From the NCBI GenBank assembly GCA_018350325.1, contig JAEVLN010000017.1:744001-808000 (forward strand): a DNA stretch of 64,000 nucleotides, read 5' to 3'. This DNA comes from Globodera rostochiensis. Lineage: Eukaryota; Nematoda; Chromadorea; Rhabditida; Heteroderidae. The translations under genes and the position numbers were made by a program. Each line of letters opens with the position of its first letter. The first letter of the stretch is position 1. The notes beneath the pieces are model-generated. The model saw only the letters and a list, made by a program, of their open reading frames with translations, was not told the DNA's origin and made no database searches. Below, piece after piece: positions 1 through 10,703 of this stretch.

Positions 1-531
1 CCAACTTTGTTTAGACTTAACCTTTTATAAACGCTTTGGCCCCTTCTGGCAATAATTCCGTTTTGAACCCCCTCCACTGAGCGATACGGCCGTTCATATT
101 GACGGAGAGACGCCTCAAGAGCATCTCCAATTGGACAAAAACCTTTTTCTTTCTTGTTTATTTCTGCTAAATCTAAACAACCTTTAGTTAAAAATGTTTT
201 AACCAAATAAAATATAATTTTGAGTTTGTGAGTCAACAGTTAACCCAAATACCTATCGGTTTATGACAACGGGAAAAAGTGCCGAGATGGCGAAAGGCTG
301 AAATAAATGGGCGAAAATGTAAAAGGCTCAAATTGGAAACATTCCCTTCTTTTGGCGTTCTCTCTCACCGTTTTTAGTAAATATTTTGCCATCGCGCACT
401 TTGCAACTTTTCTCTACATCTACCGATCCTCTCCAAACTTTCAAAACAAAATAAGGATTTTGCTCAATGCTTAGAAATTAAAATCAATGCTTATATTCTT
501 GAGTTATAGGGTTAATAATTTTATACTAGTA
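1..531. other. Intergenic, no gene seen
   Basis: AT-rich sequence with no exon-like reading frame that I can support. It runs up to a foldback element that begins at about 540. Confidence 0.5.
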
Positions 532-539
532 GAATTTTG

Positions 540-1000
540 GGTAATACTGAAGCTGGTGCCACCCATTTTTCAAAAAAATTAATAAAATTTTCAAAGTCGA
601 GAAAAAGGTGTTTCTAGGGGTATTCAGGGGGCGTAGAATCCGAATCTGACCTCCATTTCGCCCGATTTCGAACCCCGGACCCGATTTCGAACAATTTGTT
701 AAAAATTTGAATTTTTTCAAAAATCTAGCCTCTAAATCATTCAAAGCATAAAATTACGACGAAAAGCAAGTAATGATCGAATTCATGTTTTTTAAATGAG
801 TTTTAGGCTAAAATTGATTTTAGAAAAAATTTGAATTTTTGACAAATTGTTCGAATTCGGGTTCGGGGTTCGAAATCGGGCGAAATGGAGGTCAGATTCG
901 GATTCTACGCCCCTGAATACCCCTAGAAACACCTTTTTCTCGACTTTGAAAATTTTATTAATTTTTTTGAAAAATGGGTGGCACCAGCTTCAGTATTACC
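540..1000. mobile_element. Foldback (long inverted repeat) element, 461 bp
   Basis: The two halves are near-perfect reverse complements. The termini read GGTAATACTGAAGC and GCTTCAGTATTACC. An 8-bp direct repeat, GAATTTTG, flanks it at 532-539 and 1001-1008, as expected for a target-site duplication. The arms contain the phrase GTAGAATCCGAATCTGACC and a TTCGAACCCCGGACCCGA-type motif, which recur in the foldback elements at 59.9, 61.7 and 62.9 kb. It has no coding capacity, so it would be a non-autonomous DNA element moved in trans. Confidence 0.8.
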
Positions 1001-1278
1001 GAATTTTGATTAATATGAGTGAAAATGCGTCAACAGGCTAGGGCAATGACAAGTACAATTCCTGAAAACTGACCCTCGTACTTTCAACTTTTTCAAGGAT
1101 GTACTTGAAAATAAGAATTGCATTTGTCGTTAAAAGGCATAGATTTATTCTTAATTTGAACACGGGATCTCCTGTTCTAGTTTTCTACTTATATCTTTGA
1201 TTTTGTCCGCTCGCCGTTGGGATCACCTTATTCAGCAAAAGTATTTATGCAATTTAATTTGTTGGCTTTAAAAATGAT

Positions 1279-2595
1279 TCATTTCCACTGATTTTGCAAT
1301 TGTTTAAAGTAGTCTTCTGTAAGTTCTTTTAACGGTTTCACCCGTATAATTTTTCGTTTTGGCGATGCAAATTTAAAATATTTGTTGTAGATGACCAATG
1401 TGACTGCCGAATGTAACAACAAAAGCTGAAAATGATGAAAATTAATTTTATTAAAATATTTTTCATTGTTTTTTTCGTACGGTAATCGCTGAATTATAAA
1501 TTGCCACATAATCTCCTTTTGACATTTGCAAACGATAAAAGCGAATGGCCAGGCCAATTAGCAAGAAAATTCCAAAGAAAATTGCGTAGGAAATATCCAG
1601 CGGAAGAATCAGTCGAATGGTCAGCAAATTTTCCCTCATTTGATAATTTTTGCTCACCGAATAGTTTCCGTATTTTGCTGATCTGTGAAAATATTTTATA
1701 AAATTTGTTAGGAATGGTATTAATTAAATTAAATTAAATTACTTAAATACCGGTTTAGCTGCTTTTGGTTCATTATTTTGACCCAAAAATCGCCGATTGA
1801 TGTGACAATTAGAAGCAGCAAAAGGGCATAATGCAAATAAATAATGCCCTGCGCATTGTTTCGGGAGGTCAACGACACAACGCCCAACGGTTGTGAGAAT
1901 CCGTCGGCCGATAAATCCGTCAAAATAATGTACAAAATGAAAGAAAAGGCAAAAGCCCACTGAAAAAAACAACTTCAAATTAAATTTTAAAGTCCAATTT
2001 TTGTATTATTTATACCGAAATTGCGGAACAAATCCATCCAAAACGGAAGCCCTCATTTTCATAATGTCGCGCGAAAAGTGTTGCGCGGCACCTTTCTGCC
2101 ATAATGAAGAAGTGAATGCCGGGATTTGCGGCCAAATACAAGTAGGGAGGGGCCGTCAAAACAAACGCCAGCCATGCCGGGGTCCGAAGGTCACAATTTG
2201 ACGAGTAAAAATAAAAAAGAATCTGAATAATTTATTTAAAAACAATTAATTTTAATTGTTTATATAGACAAAACAGAAAAAGACCTTATAACGAATGATC
2301 GATGCTCCACAAAAGACGGCATTTAAGCAGTATAAGAAGACAAGGTTGAAAACGAGTATCTAATTATGTAAAATAATTAATTAAAAATAGTAAAATAAAT
2401 TAATTTTACCATTAGGTTGCCGTGAATGGTTATTTTGTGGACTAACCAACGGCGAATCAATGTAAAAATTGAAACCAAAATGACCAAAACAATCGCAAGC
2501 TGAACCCATGAGGTTATTTGGTACAAAGGCTGCTTCAGAAATTGCGCAATGTCAATGCAAGAACTTGAAACAGTGCAAATTGTGGAAGAATTCAT
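1279..2595 (-). CDS. Sra/Srab/Sre-like serpentine chemoreceptor (intact copy)
   Basis: Six exons join in phase: 2595-2410, 2359-2285, 2222-2016, 1959-1751, 1682-1481 and 1425-1279, giving 1,026 nt and 341 residues. The protein is strongly hydrophobic with about seven membrane segments. Exon 3 carries MAERCRATLFARHYEN, which fits the ER..A......YE motif after TM3 in nematode Sra/Srab/Sre chemoreceptors (family knowledge). The start is the only ATG that opens the TM1 exon (MNSSTICTVS). The role would be a G-protein-coupled receptor in the sensory neuron membrane, with unknown ligand. Exon 5 is intact here; the mirrored copy at 18,292-19,530 has lost 91 bp of it. I am confident of the GPCR call and less sure of the exact subfamily. 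Confidence 0.8.
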
Positions 2596-2639
2596 GAGAA
2601 AAGAATTATACTCTAATAAATAATTATTTTTAATTAAAA

Positions 2640-4108
2640 ATGCGAAGTTTATTAAATGCAATGCTTTTAACTCTGTTCTTGCGTGTGTACCCGCCATGCT
2701 TAAAGAACGAATGTAATTAACAGTGTTTTCCTGTTCCAGCTTGGCCTGTTCTGTTCCTGTTCTATTCTAGAATTTAGAACAGCACAGGAACAGAAACAGA
2801 TTTAAAATCCTTGGAACAGGAACAGAACAGGCCAAGCTAGAATAGGGTAAAAATTGAAGAATTGAACTTTTATTGAGTAATATATTTGAAATTTTCCAAC
2901 TATTCATTATGATCTCACGTGGCGCAGTGGATAAACTGAGTGACGCGATTCAATTTTGTCTAAGATTCAACTTTCCTTAGTGAAAATCTTTTTTATTCTT
3001 TTTATTTAATTTTTTTCGTATAATGGTGAGTGATGCCTGGGGCTGTGGGTTCGAAACTTCGAACCTCCGACTGTGTAAATGATTTTTTTTTCTCTCTTTT
3101 TATGAACTTTGATGGTAATTTTAAAAATATTTTAGATTTTTATTTTTTGAAGGCATAGATATTATTTATTTTTCTTTAAATTGAGAAAAAATCATAAGGG
3201 GGGGGGGCTTTTTGTTTTCTAACTTTTAAAAATTAAGACCAATTATTTAAAAAACTCTCAAAAAATAGACAACCCGGGCCCCTCCCATTCTAAAAAGCTT
3301 CAAAAAATGGTTGCAAATCCTTTAACAAATTGAATCAAAAATTCAAAATTTTCTCGGCGGCGCCTATCGGCACCGCCGATTCCCCCCTGAAGCAAAGCAG
3401 AATTTTCTAAAAAAATTATTTAATTTTTAACTAGGGTTGCTCCCCGAGCCCCAAAATAAGAAAACAGAAGTCTCAATAAAGTATATAATTTTTTTACTAG
3501 CTGCTCCCCATTCTCAAAATTGGGTCGTCCCGGACCCCCGACATGGCCAACCCCCCGACCTTCCCTGACATACAATTTTCCCACCCCCAAGGGTTCGGGA
3601 GCAAACCTATTTTGAATCTAAATGGTAAAAGTCTCGGATTTTTGAAAGTCAATTCTCGAATCTCGGGGTCAAGTCTCGGTAAATTTAGGTCTCGAACATC
3701 ACTAGCAAGTGATGAACACTTTGCCCAATGAATCATTCAATTAAAATTTCAGACTGAATTTCACTCGGAAAATTTTTAATTTGGAACAGTCTAAGAACAG
3801 TTTATTCTGTTCTGTTCCTGTTCTGTTCTCGAGGTCGGAACAGAACAGGAACAGAACAGATAGGCTGTTCTAAAATTTGAGAACAGAACAGGAACAGGAA
3901 CAGGTTCAAAATCCTTGGAACAGGAAAACACTGGTAATTAATGACTTTTATTCGAATATTTAGCGGTATAAAAAAGACGTACAAAATGTTACCAAAAATA
4001 AAAGTGGTGGCACAACGGACACAATTAGTCCTCGTTTTTGTGTTTGACGCCACAAATTCATTTTCATTTTATCGGCTAATAATTTAAATCACCAAAATAT
4101 AAATTTAT
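2640..4108. other. Repeat-rich block present only in the left arm
   Basis: The right arm runs straight from the equivalent of 4,108 to the equivalent of 2,640 (junction near 18,255), so this block was inserted on the left or lost on the right. It contains two palindromic GTTCTGTTCCTGTTC-rich elements (about 2,725-2,850 and 3,784-3,925) and two pieces with the TAGGGTTGCTCCCC end also seen near 10,050 and related to the element at 30,062. A tRNA-like A box (TGGCGCAGTGG, about 2,930) and B box (GGTTCGAAAC, about 3,049) lie about 120 bp apart, suggestive of an old SINE. I see no gene in it. Confidence 0.6.
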
Positions 4109-4293
4109 TTTCGATAGAAATTTATCACAAATTTTTGATTTTTTCAGAACATTTCCAAGACTGATAAAAAGCACGTAAAAATAATTACTTTTTCCAATTT
4201 TTTTTAGAATTTGGACAAACGACGACAATGTGATTATGTTTATGCGAAAATGTAAATCCATGACAGCAATTATTAAATATTAGCCCTGTTGGA

Positions 4294-4626
4294 CTATTTA
4301 GTGACGACAGTTTTGCCGCCGATCGGATGGCATTTGCCGCGGCATTCCTCCGCCGACTTTCCGATGCCTTTCGCCTGACAATATTTAACACAATCCTCGA
4401 ATTGGCCAATAAACTCGTGGGTCTCCGATGTTTTAATGACAAGAGGCACATTCTGAAAAAATTAATATTCAACCAATTTATAAAAAGGCAATTTTATAAA
4501 GAACTCTGAAAATGTAGCTAATTTGTAAGTAGAAAAATGAATCAAAAATAGGTTCTCTACTTGGCAACAGAAAATGTTAGGATTTAAAATCGTTTTTCCG
4601 ACAATATTCGACTTTAACCACGTCAT
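4294..4626 (-). CDS. Small twin-CX3C peptide (left copy)
   Basis: Two exons, 4626-4561 and 4452-4294, join in phase 0 to give 74 residues (start MTWLKSNIVGK). The core is C-VKY-C, 11 residues, C-RGK-C: a twin CX3C arrangement. Such spacing is the signature of helical-hairpin proteins such as the small Tim chaperones of the mitochondrial intermembrane space, but the rest of the sequence does not convince me of that family. It is mirrored at 17,741-18,073, and a paralogous ORF lies immediately upstream at 4,623-4,790. The N-terminal exon is supported only by splice phase and the presence of an ATG. Confidence 0.5.
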
Positions 4627-4790
4627 TTTATTCGGCTAACCAATGTTAGCTGAGGAATGGCCGTCACAGCGCTGTTGCGGAACACGGACTGGCACTTTCC
4701 ACGGCATTCCTCCGCCGACTTTGCGATGCCTTTCTCCTGACAGAACTTCACACAGTCTTCTTGCTGCACAAACTCGCGCGTTTCGCTCAT
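4623..4790 (-). CDS. Second twin-CX3C peptide ORF (left arm only)
   Basis: A 55-residue frame starting MSETREFVQQEDC shares the block KSAEECRGKC with the neighbouring peptide at 4,294-4,626. It has the same CX3C-11-CX3C layout, so it is a tandem paralog. Its TGA overlaps the ATG of that neighbour. About 130 bp upstream on the same strand (about 4,923-5,040) another cysteine-rich frame (CKTEC ... CTTKC) may be an earlier exon of the same gene, but I could not close the splice phases. The right arm lost this ORF in the 5.6-kb deletion. Confidence 0.45.
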   Translation of the reverse strand: MSETREFVQQEDCVKFCQEKGIAKSAEECRGKCQSVFRNSAVTAIPQLTLVSRIK

Positions 4791-4922
4791 TTTGGTGAAA
4801 ATTTGAGTGGTTGGCTAAAAAATGTGCTTTGAAGTTTTTTTTTATTAATTTTGGCAAAAACCAAAAAACGACGAATTCACTCACAACTTGGATTTGTTGT
4901 TGTTGATGGTGGCCGATGACCT

Positions 4923-6227
4923 GAAATGGCATGGACATTTGGCATTTCGTTGTGCACTTTTGAGTGTGGCCGTCCGATTCCATTTGGCATTCCGTCTTGC
5001 AAGCCGCCGGAGAAGAAGCAGCTCCCCCCTGACGTAAAATCGTTTTGTTCGGCAAATGGCCTTTTTCGGTATCCGGTATTGGCATTTCGGCATAATACCG
5101 ATACCGAAAAAGTACCTAAATTCAGTTCGGTACGGTTTTCGGTAAATCCCCGCGCTAATACATTAGTAAAAAAGTTTTGTTGCAAAAAGACTTGAGCTAA
5201 TCGAGTTCCATTTATAGATCAGATCACGCGGGTCAATTCTAAGGGATTCCCAGGTCACATGCCAGACAATTCTCCCGTACAAATTGGTTGGGATTCCACC
5301 AACCTTAGCAATAAGGAAAATTGAACTTTCAAATTTTATTTTCTTCTTTTAAATTTAATTCCGATAATATTTGATGTGAGTAAACAAACATTGCGAAACT
5401 CAATTTTATTTTCTTTTTTCTAATAATTAATTTTATGTTTTCTCGAATTCTTTCTTCGCTTACCGAATCCGTCACGTTTCTTCTCGCGCGAATTTCATTC
5501 ACCGCCGTACAGTCACTCAGCAAAACGAAATAAAGCAAATAATGCAAAATGAAAATATATGCCATCAAAATGTTATAAATTAGCAAAGTAATCATAAAAA
5601 AAAATATAATTAAAAATACAATTTAATGTTTAAAAATATGTTTTATTTCTTCAAGTGATTAAATTGTTTTCCTTATAACTTAATGAGAGCGGCCACCGCA
5701 AATTTTTAGTTTAAACTTTGCGCGACGAATATTTGTTAGGGCAGCGCTCAAATGAACTGCTAGAGCCAATAATAAAAAGACAAAAACAAAAATGGAATTT
5801 AATAGAATATGAAACAAAAAAATAAATTATAAAATAATTAAGGTAAATAAAAATATGTAATTAGAGGTTAAAACTGGAGACCGCACAAGCGGGCCAAAAA
5901 CGCTTTCAGTCCGAGTGTTAAATTGTTTATAACTTTTTTCAAACTTAACAAATTAAATAGAGTAGAAGCTATCTTCAAACAGAAATTGAATAAACTCACA
6001 AAAATTGTGGCACAAAAGCCCAAAAACTTGCCTTTTTTCGAGTTTTTCACTTTTTTGCCATAACTTTTTTGAGCTTTGTCCAATCGCACAGCTATAGCTT
6101 AATGATAGCATCATTTCTTTAATTTTCAAAAATTTTATAAACAATTCCGACATTCGGACCGGTAGCCGACCAAACAATGGACAAAATTTTGTTTCTCCGG
6201 GACTCAGTTTTCTCGAATTTTCAGTAT
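4923..6227 (-). other. Interval with candidate membrane-segment exons, no closed gene
   Basis: Apart from the cysteine-rich frame at 4,923-5,040, two hydrophobic minus-strand frames lie at about 5,329-5,595 (with LLYFVLLSDCTAVNEIRARR) and about 5,690-5,830 (with FVFVFLLLALAVHLSAALTN). They resemble each other and could be exons or relics of a serpentine receptor. I found no start or consistent splicing. A short palindromic piece rich in CGGTATCGG-type sequence lies at about 5,060-5,150. Confidence 0.3.
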
Positions 6228-9200
6228 TTATTTGGATAAAACGCTTGGGGAAAGAACAGAAGCCATGAGGGCAGATTCTGTCAGCACTGCCGGTGAGCCG
6301 ACGGTGGGCGACAAAATGCCACCACCCAAAATTTGTGGCGACAAAATGTCCGGACTGAGCACCTTAATTAAAATAATATTTATAATGTTTTAAGATTAAA
6401 TTTAGAGATCGGATTTATTAGCATATATTGGTCAATTTATGCGTTAAATCATTATCAGTTTCCCTCTCACATTAAAATATTTTGGAAATTATAATGTCAA
6501 ATATAAAATTAGGAAAATAATTTATTTTTTTTGGGGTGCACTTTTGGATAGAATTTTTTGTTTTTTTATTGCATTTTTTAACGGAATTTTGAAACCGAAA
6601 TATATGCCAAAACCCTCAACATATTGTATGTTACATATGTACTAAAAACCCCCCGAAATATGTTTTTGATATGTGACAAAATAATTCTAAAAATTTTTCG
6701 GAGAAAAATGCTCTTTTTTTTGGCTTCTCTCATTAAGCCTTTTACAAAAAAAAGGAATAATTATGTGCCAATTAATTACTGTAGGACTCAAAATCAGCGG
6801 AGACATCGCAAAAGGATTCAGAACATTTGGGGACAAAACGTACGGCGTCAGCTGAACAATGACGAAAAATTAATTATTTTTCAATTATTTATAAAATTTA
6901 CGATAAATGGTGCCATTGCCATCGGCGAAAGAATGAAAGGGCCAAAAACATAAGGCGACAAAATGAATGGAACCGGTGCGGCCGGGGACAGAATCCAGGG
7001 CCCGAGGACGGACGGGGCCAAAATTAGGGGCGAAAAAATGTTCGGCGACAGAATCAACGGGCCGAGCACAGAGAGACTAAAATGAATTAATATATTTATA
7101 ATTAACATAAATTGCGTAATCTATGCATCATATAAATAGGGGGGCGGATTTATACGCACCAAAAATGTTACAATTTTTGAGCTAAAATATATAAATTATG
7201 TTTTGGAACCCCTCAAAATATGCAAAAGTTTTGTTTTTTGTTGCATTTGTTAAAAAATTTAGCAATAAAATGTAAAAATATGGCATTTTTTGTGCGTAAA
7301 AATAAAGTATTTTCCTCCTTAAATTGTCATATTTAATAAGTAAATTAATTAAAAACCCGTAAATTGGCGTGAACATATACGGCTCCAAAACGATTGGCTT
7401 TAGCACAGAGAGCCAATAGATTTTCGGACCGGTCTCATTTGGCGATTGCCGTTTCATTCGCCTTCGATTTTTGTCGCTTAAATGCAACCGAATAAACTTT
7501 TGGCGTCTTCTTTTGTCCAATTTGTCCGCAATTTCCTTCAAAAAAAAATTTATTTTTTGTTTTTAATTCTTTTTTTAAAATAAATTACATCCGGAATATT
7601 TCTGGCGATGCGTTCTATTCGCTTCCACACGGACTCTTCCCGCCTCGCTTTGTCAAGTTCGTCAAAATCGTCCAATTTGGCCTTTAAGTCGTCAGGGAAT
7701 TCGGCATCTGTTGCAAATCGGCACTTTTTAATTATTTTATGTTTATTTTATATTCAATCACTAACACTGATCCTTGCACAACTGATCAAATTGTTTCCTT
7801 TTGATAAATGTCCATCCGTCCTTCTCCAGCTCCGTCTCCTGTTCCCGTTCAAATGACTTTTCCATTTTTGTGTAGGCAGTCAAAATGCGATCATTGGCCT
7901 CCATTATGTCCGGTTCAATTTCAAAAAAAAACAAATTTTTAATAAATGCAAATTTTGATGAAAATTACCGAAGAAATTCAATGCTTTTAACAGTTCCATC
8001 GCTTCCTGAACATGCCCAATCGTCCCGGACACTTCCATTAGCGTCTGCAAAAGTGCTTCCCTGTCCTGCTGCTTTAAGCCGGCCGCTTTTAGAACCTTTT
8101 TATAAAAGAAATAATTAAATTTAAAATGATTTTTAAACACCTCGGGTATCGACGCGATCTCTAAGCCTTTTGCCTGCTGCCCTTTCGTCCCGTTACTACC
8201 GTAACTTTTGTCCGTTTCGTACAGAGCAAATACGGTAGGCGAAAGGACGGATTTGCCAGCCTTCGATTGGTCAGGCATTAGGGGGGCGAAGCGCGGACTC
8301 ATAAATTTGTAATTGGTGGACTCCTCCCGATGAACCGTTTCATTGTGCAGTTTTTGCAGCAGCGAAATGCCCTGCCGAAGAAGGCCCTCGGGGCTCAGCT
8401 TTAATTTAAATTTTGTTTTTTTGGCATTTTGTTCTAATTTGAATTTAAATGGACTTTAATTACTTTGGCTTTGGGTCCAAGTGATGGTTCCTTCTTGTCC
8501 AACACCAGGTCGTACATTCGCTTCTCATAAACAGCTAAAATTTTAATTTAAAATGCACTTTTATATTTTTTGGTTTTTTAATTTACCGGCACCGGGCGAT
8601 TGCCTTCTTTTGTCATTGGCTTTTTTCAGTTGGACCAATGAATCGAACATTTTTGTCCATCTAACGCCACCGACACTGCCGTTGTTTCCGCCATTTGTCA
8701 GCTTTGAAATTAAATTAGAAACCTAAATTTTAAAATGGGAATTAATTATCATGACAATATTTTTTAAATGTTCAAAAAATTATATTGATTAAATGCTATA
8801 ATTTTTACATCTAAAATCGCAACAAATAAATAATTGCTCAGTTTACCCGAATAATCGCCGAGCGATCGTTTTTGCCGGACAAATTTTCAAAAACATCCGC
8901 TTGTCTGACCTAAGGCATAAAAATTGTTTAAATATTCCAATAAATTTTCGGACATTAAATTTGTGCCCAAAGGATGGCCTTTCCATTGCCCATTTACTCC
9001 TTTTTTCCTTTACTTCCGCTCTTTTCGCGACTTTGTTCTTCGCCGTTCGTCCCAATCGTTTGATCCTTTCCGACAATTCAAATTTTCTGATCGGAAGAAA
9101 TTCTTTTGGTAATTTAAATTTAATAATTAAACCAAATTACCCAACACTTTTAATTTGTTCTTTATCAATTGCCCTTTTCTTCACCAAACTTTTCGCCGAA

Positions 9201-10246
9201 TGGACAAAACTTTCGTTCTGAAAAAATTGATTTAAAAATTTACTGAAATTTCTTTACACTTTTTTTTTGAAAGACGACACTTGGCGCGTCCGTAAAAAGT
9301 AAGTTTTGCGTGAATTTATCAGACAATTTGCTGAAAGAACCAAATCTTTTTTGTCCTCAATTCCGTTCAAACATTCGGCTAGCCGACTTCGTTCAGCTGC
9401 AAATAATTTAATTTATATAAAACACATTTAAATAATAATTCATTAATATAATTAATTATCAAAATGATAAAAATAATATTTTCATTCACCCGGCAATAAT
9501 ATTTTGAACAAATCCTTCCCCAATTTGCCCATCAGTGCTTTGATTCCGCCTGCGTACCAATTCATATGCAAATTTCTCACCAGATCATAATTTCTTTCAT
9601 TTAGCCGAACTTTGTCAAATTTGTCCATTCCACCAATTAATTTAAAATTTCCATCCGATAATTTTCTTCCTAAAAATTATTAAATTTTATCTAAAAATAA
9701 ATAATCTAATGAAAGAGCCGATTGGGGCCACTGGGCGCCAGCGACGTCTAAAGTAGGCTTAAAAAGACGTGTTGGCCAAATTTTTAGAGCAATTTTCTTA
9801 ACAAAAATTGTTAAAATCCTTAAAAAATTTTCCCGGCAGCGCCTAACAGCATCGCCGACTCCTCACATTTTTAAAAAGCTTAGGATGATGAATGGATTAA
9901 AAATAATATTTTACTTGCCTAGTCAAGATTTATTGCTGAAAATTTTATAAACAAAATTTTCTTCAACCCCGACCCCGAAAAATTTGGTCGTCCCCGACCC
10001 CGACATGGCCAACCCCAACCCCGACTTTCCCGCCCCCGAGGGGTCGAGGAGCAACCCTAATATAAATAACTTTTTTGAAACGGATTGATTCAAATCTCCA
10101 AAGTTGTTTAATTAGTTTGGTTGGTTCCAATATCAAAAGTCTCTGGCGCCAATTAAAGATTCCGGAAAGGGACCTGTCGATGCGTTCTGACCGAATACTG
10201 CCAAAAATAATGCCGACAAATGGATAAAAGCAAAAGAAATTAGCAT
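6228..10246 (-). CDS. MLT-10-like molting-cycle secreted protein
   Basis: This is a multi-exon minus-strand gene. Exon 1 (10246-10174) encodes a signal peptide starting MLISFAFIHLSALFLAVF, and exon 2 (9669-9490) follows in phase. Middle exons include charged segments near 8,850-9,080, 7,975-8,300, 7,765-7,900 and 7,590-7,710. The last three (ending at 7357, then 7076-6902 and 6362-6228) join in phase and encode the hallmark of the nematode MLT-10 family: repeated LSP/LGP/FSP units (ILSPNIFSPLILAPSVLGP, then VLSPDILSP and VLSPSVLS before the stop). Family members in Caenorhabditis elegans are expressed in epidermis during molts and act outside the cell. I did not resolve every internal exon. 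The gene is missing from the right arm, where only the first about ten codons remain at the deletion junction. Confidence 0.8.
9950..10060. mobile_element. Fragment of a TAGGGTTG-type CCCCGACC-rich element
   Basis: This stretch lies in the first intron of the MLT-10-like gene. It is rich in CCCCGACC and ends GGAGCAACCCTA. It resembles the block at 3,430-3,610 and the complete element at 30,062-30,227. I could not define a matching left end. Confidence 0.4.
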
Positions 10247-10703
10247 TTATCACTAATTGCTATTAAAAAATAAATGAAGGAGGCGGCCAAATAAATGAAA
10301 AGCATAAAAATGGTATAAATGACGCACAAAAATAATAAACGGGAAATGGAAATTATTTTGTCGTGTGCAAATGGTGGCAAAATGGGATTTTTGTGAATTG
10401 GGTCGGTCAAATGAAATGCTTTTGTTAAATGTTTGGATTTGAACCAATGCTTCCCCGATGAATGTCAGAATAAATACTTCCACTAGTCAGTGCACATTAA
10501 ACCGGAAATGGAATAAATATTTGTAAAATTTCTAAAAAGCAATTTTGGCGTTTCACCTAACTGAGAAATACTTTTTAAGTTTAAATTGTCAAAATGCAAC
10601 TTTATTACTTATATATATATAATATCACATTGAAGAAGCGGTAAAGAAAACATAACGGATTCAAAAAATGGTTATTTTCCCTAAAAAATGTGGCGAAAGG
10701 TGT

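Noticed and set aside
2920..3062. Possible tRNA gene or SINE with A-box and B-box-like words
   Set aside because: The boxes are about 120 bp apart and I could not fold an acceptor stem or find an anticodon arm. It is mentioned only as a possible old SINE.
7608..9221. Plus-strand open frames between 7.6 and 9.2 kb
   Set aside because: They are complements of minus-strand exons of the MLT-10-like gene, whose frame is fixed by LSP-type repeats and splice phases.
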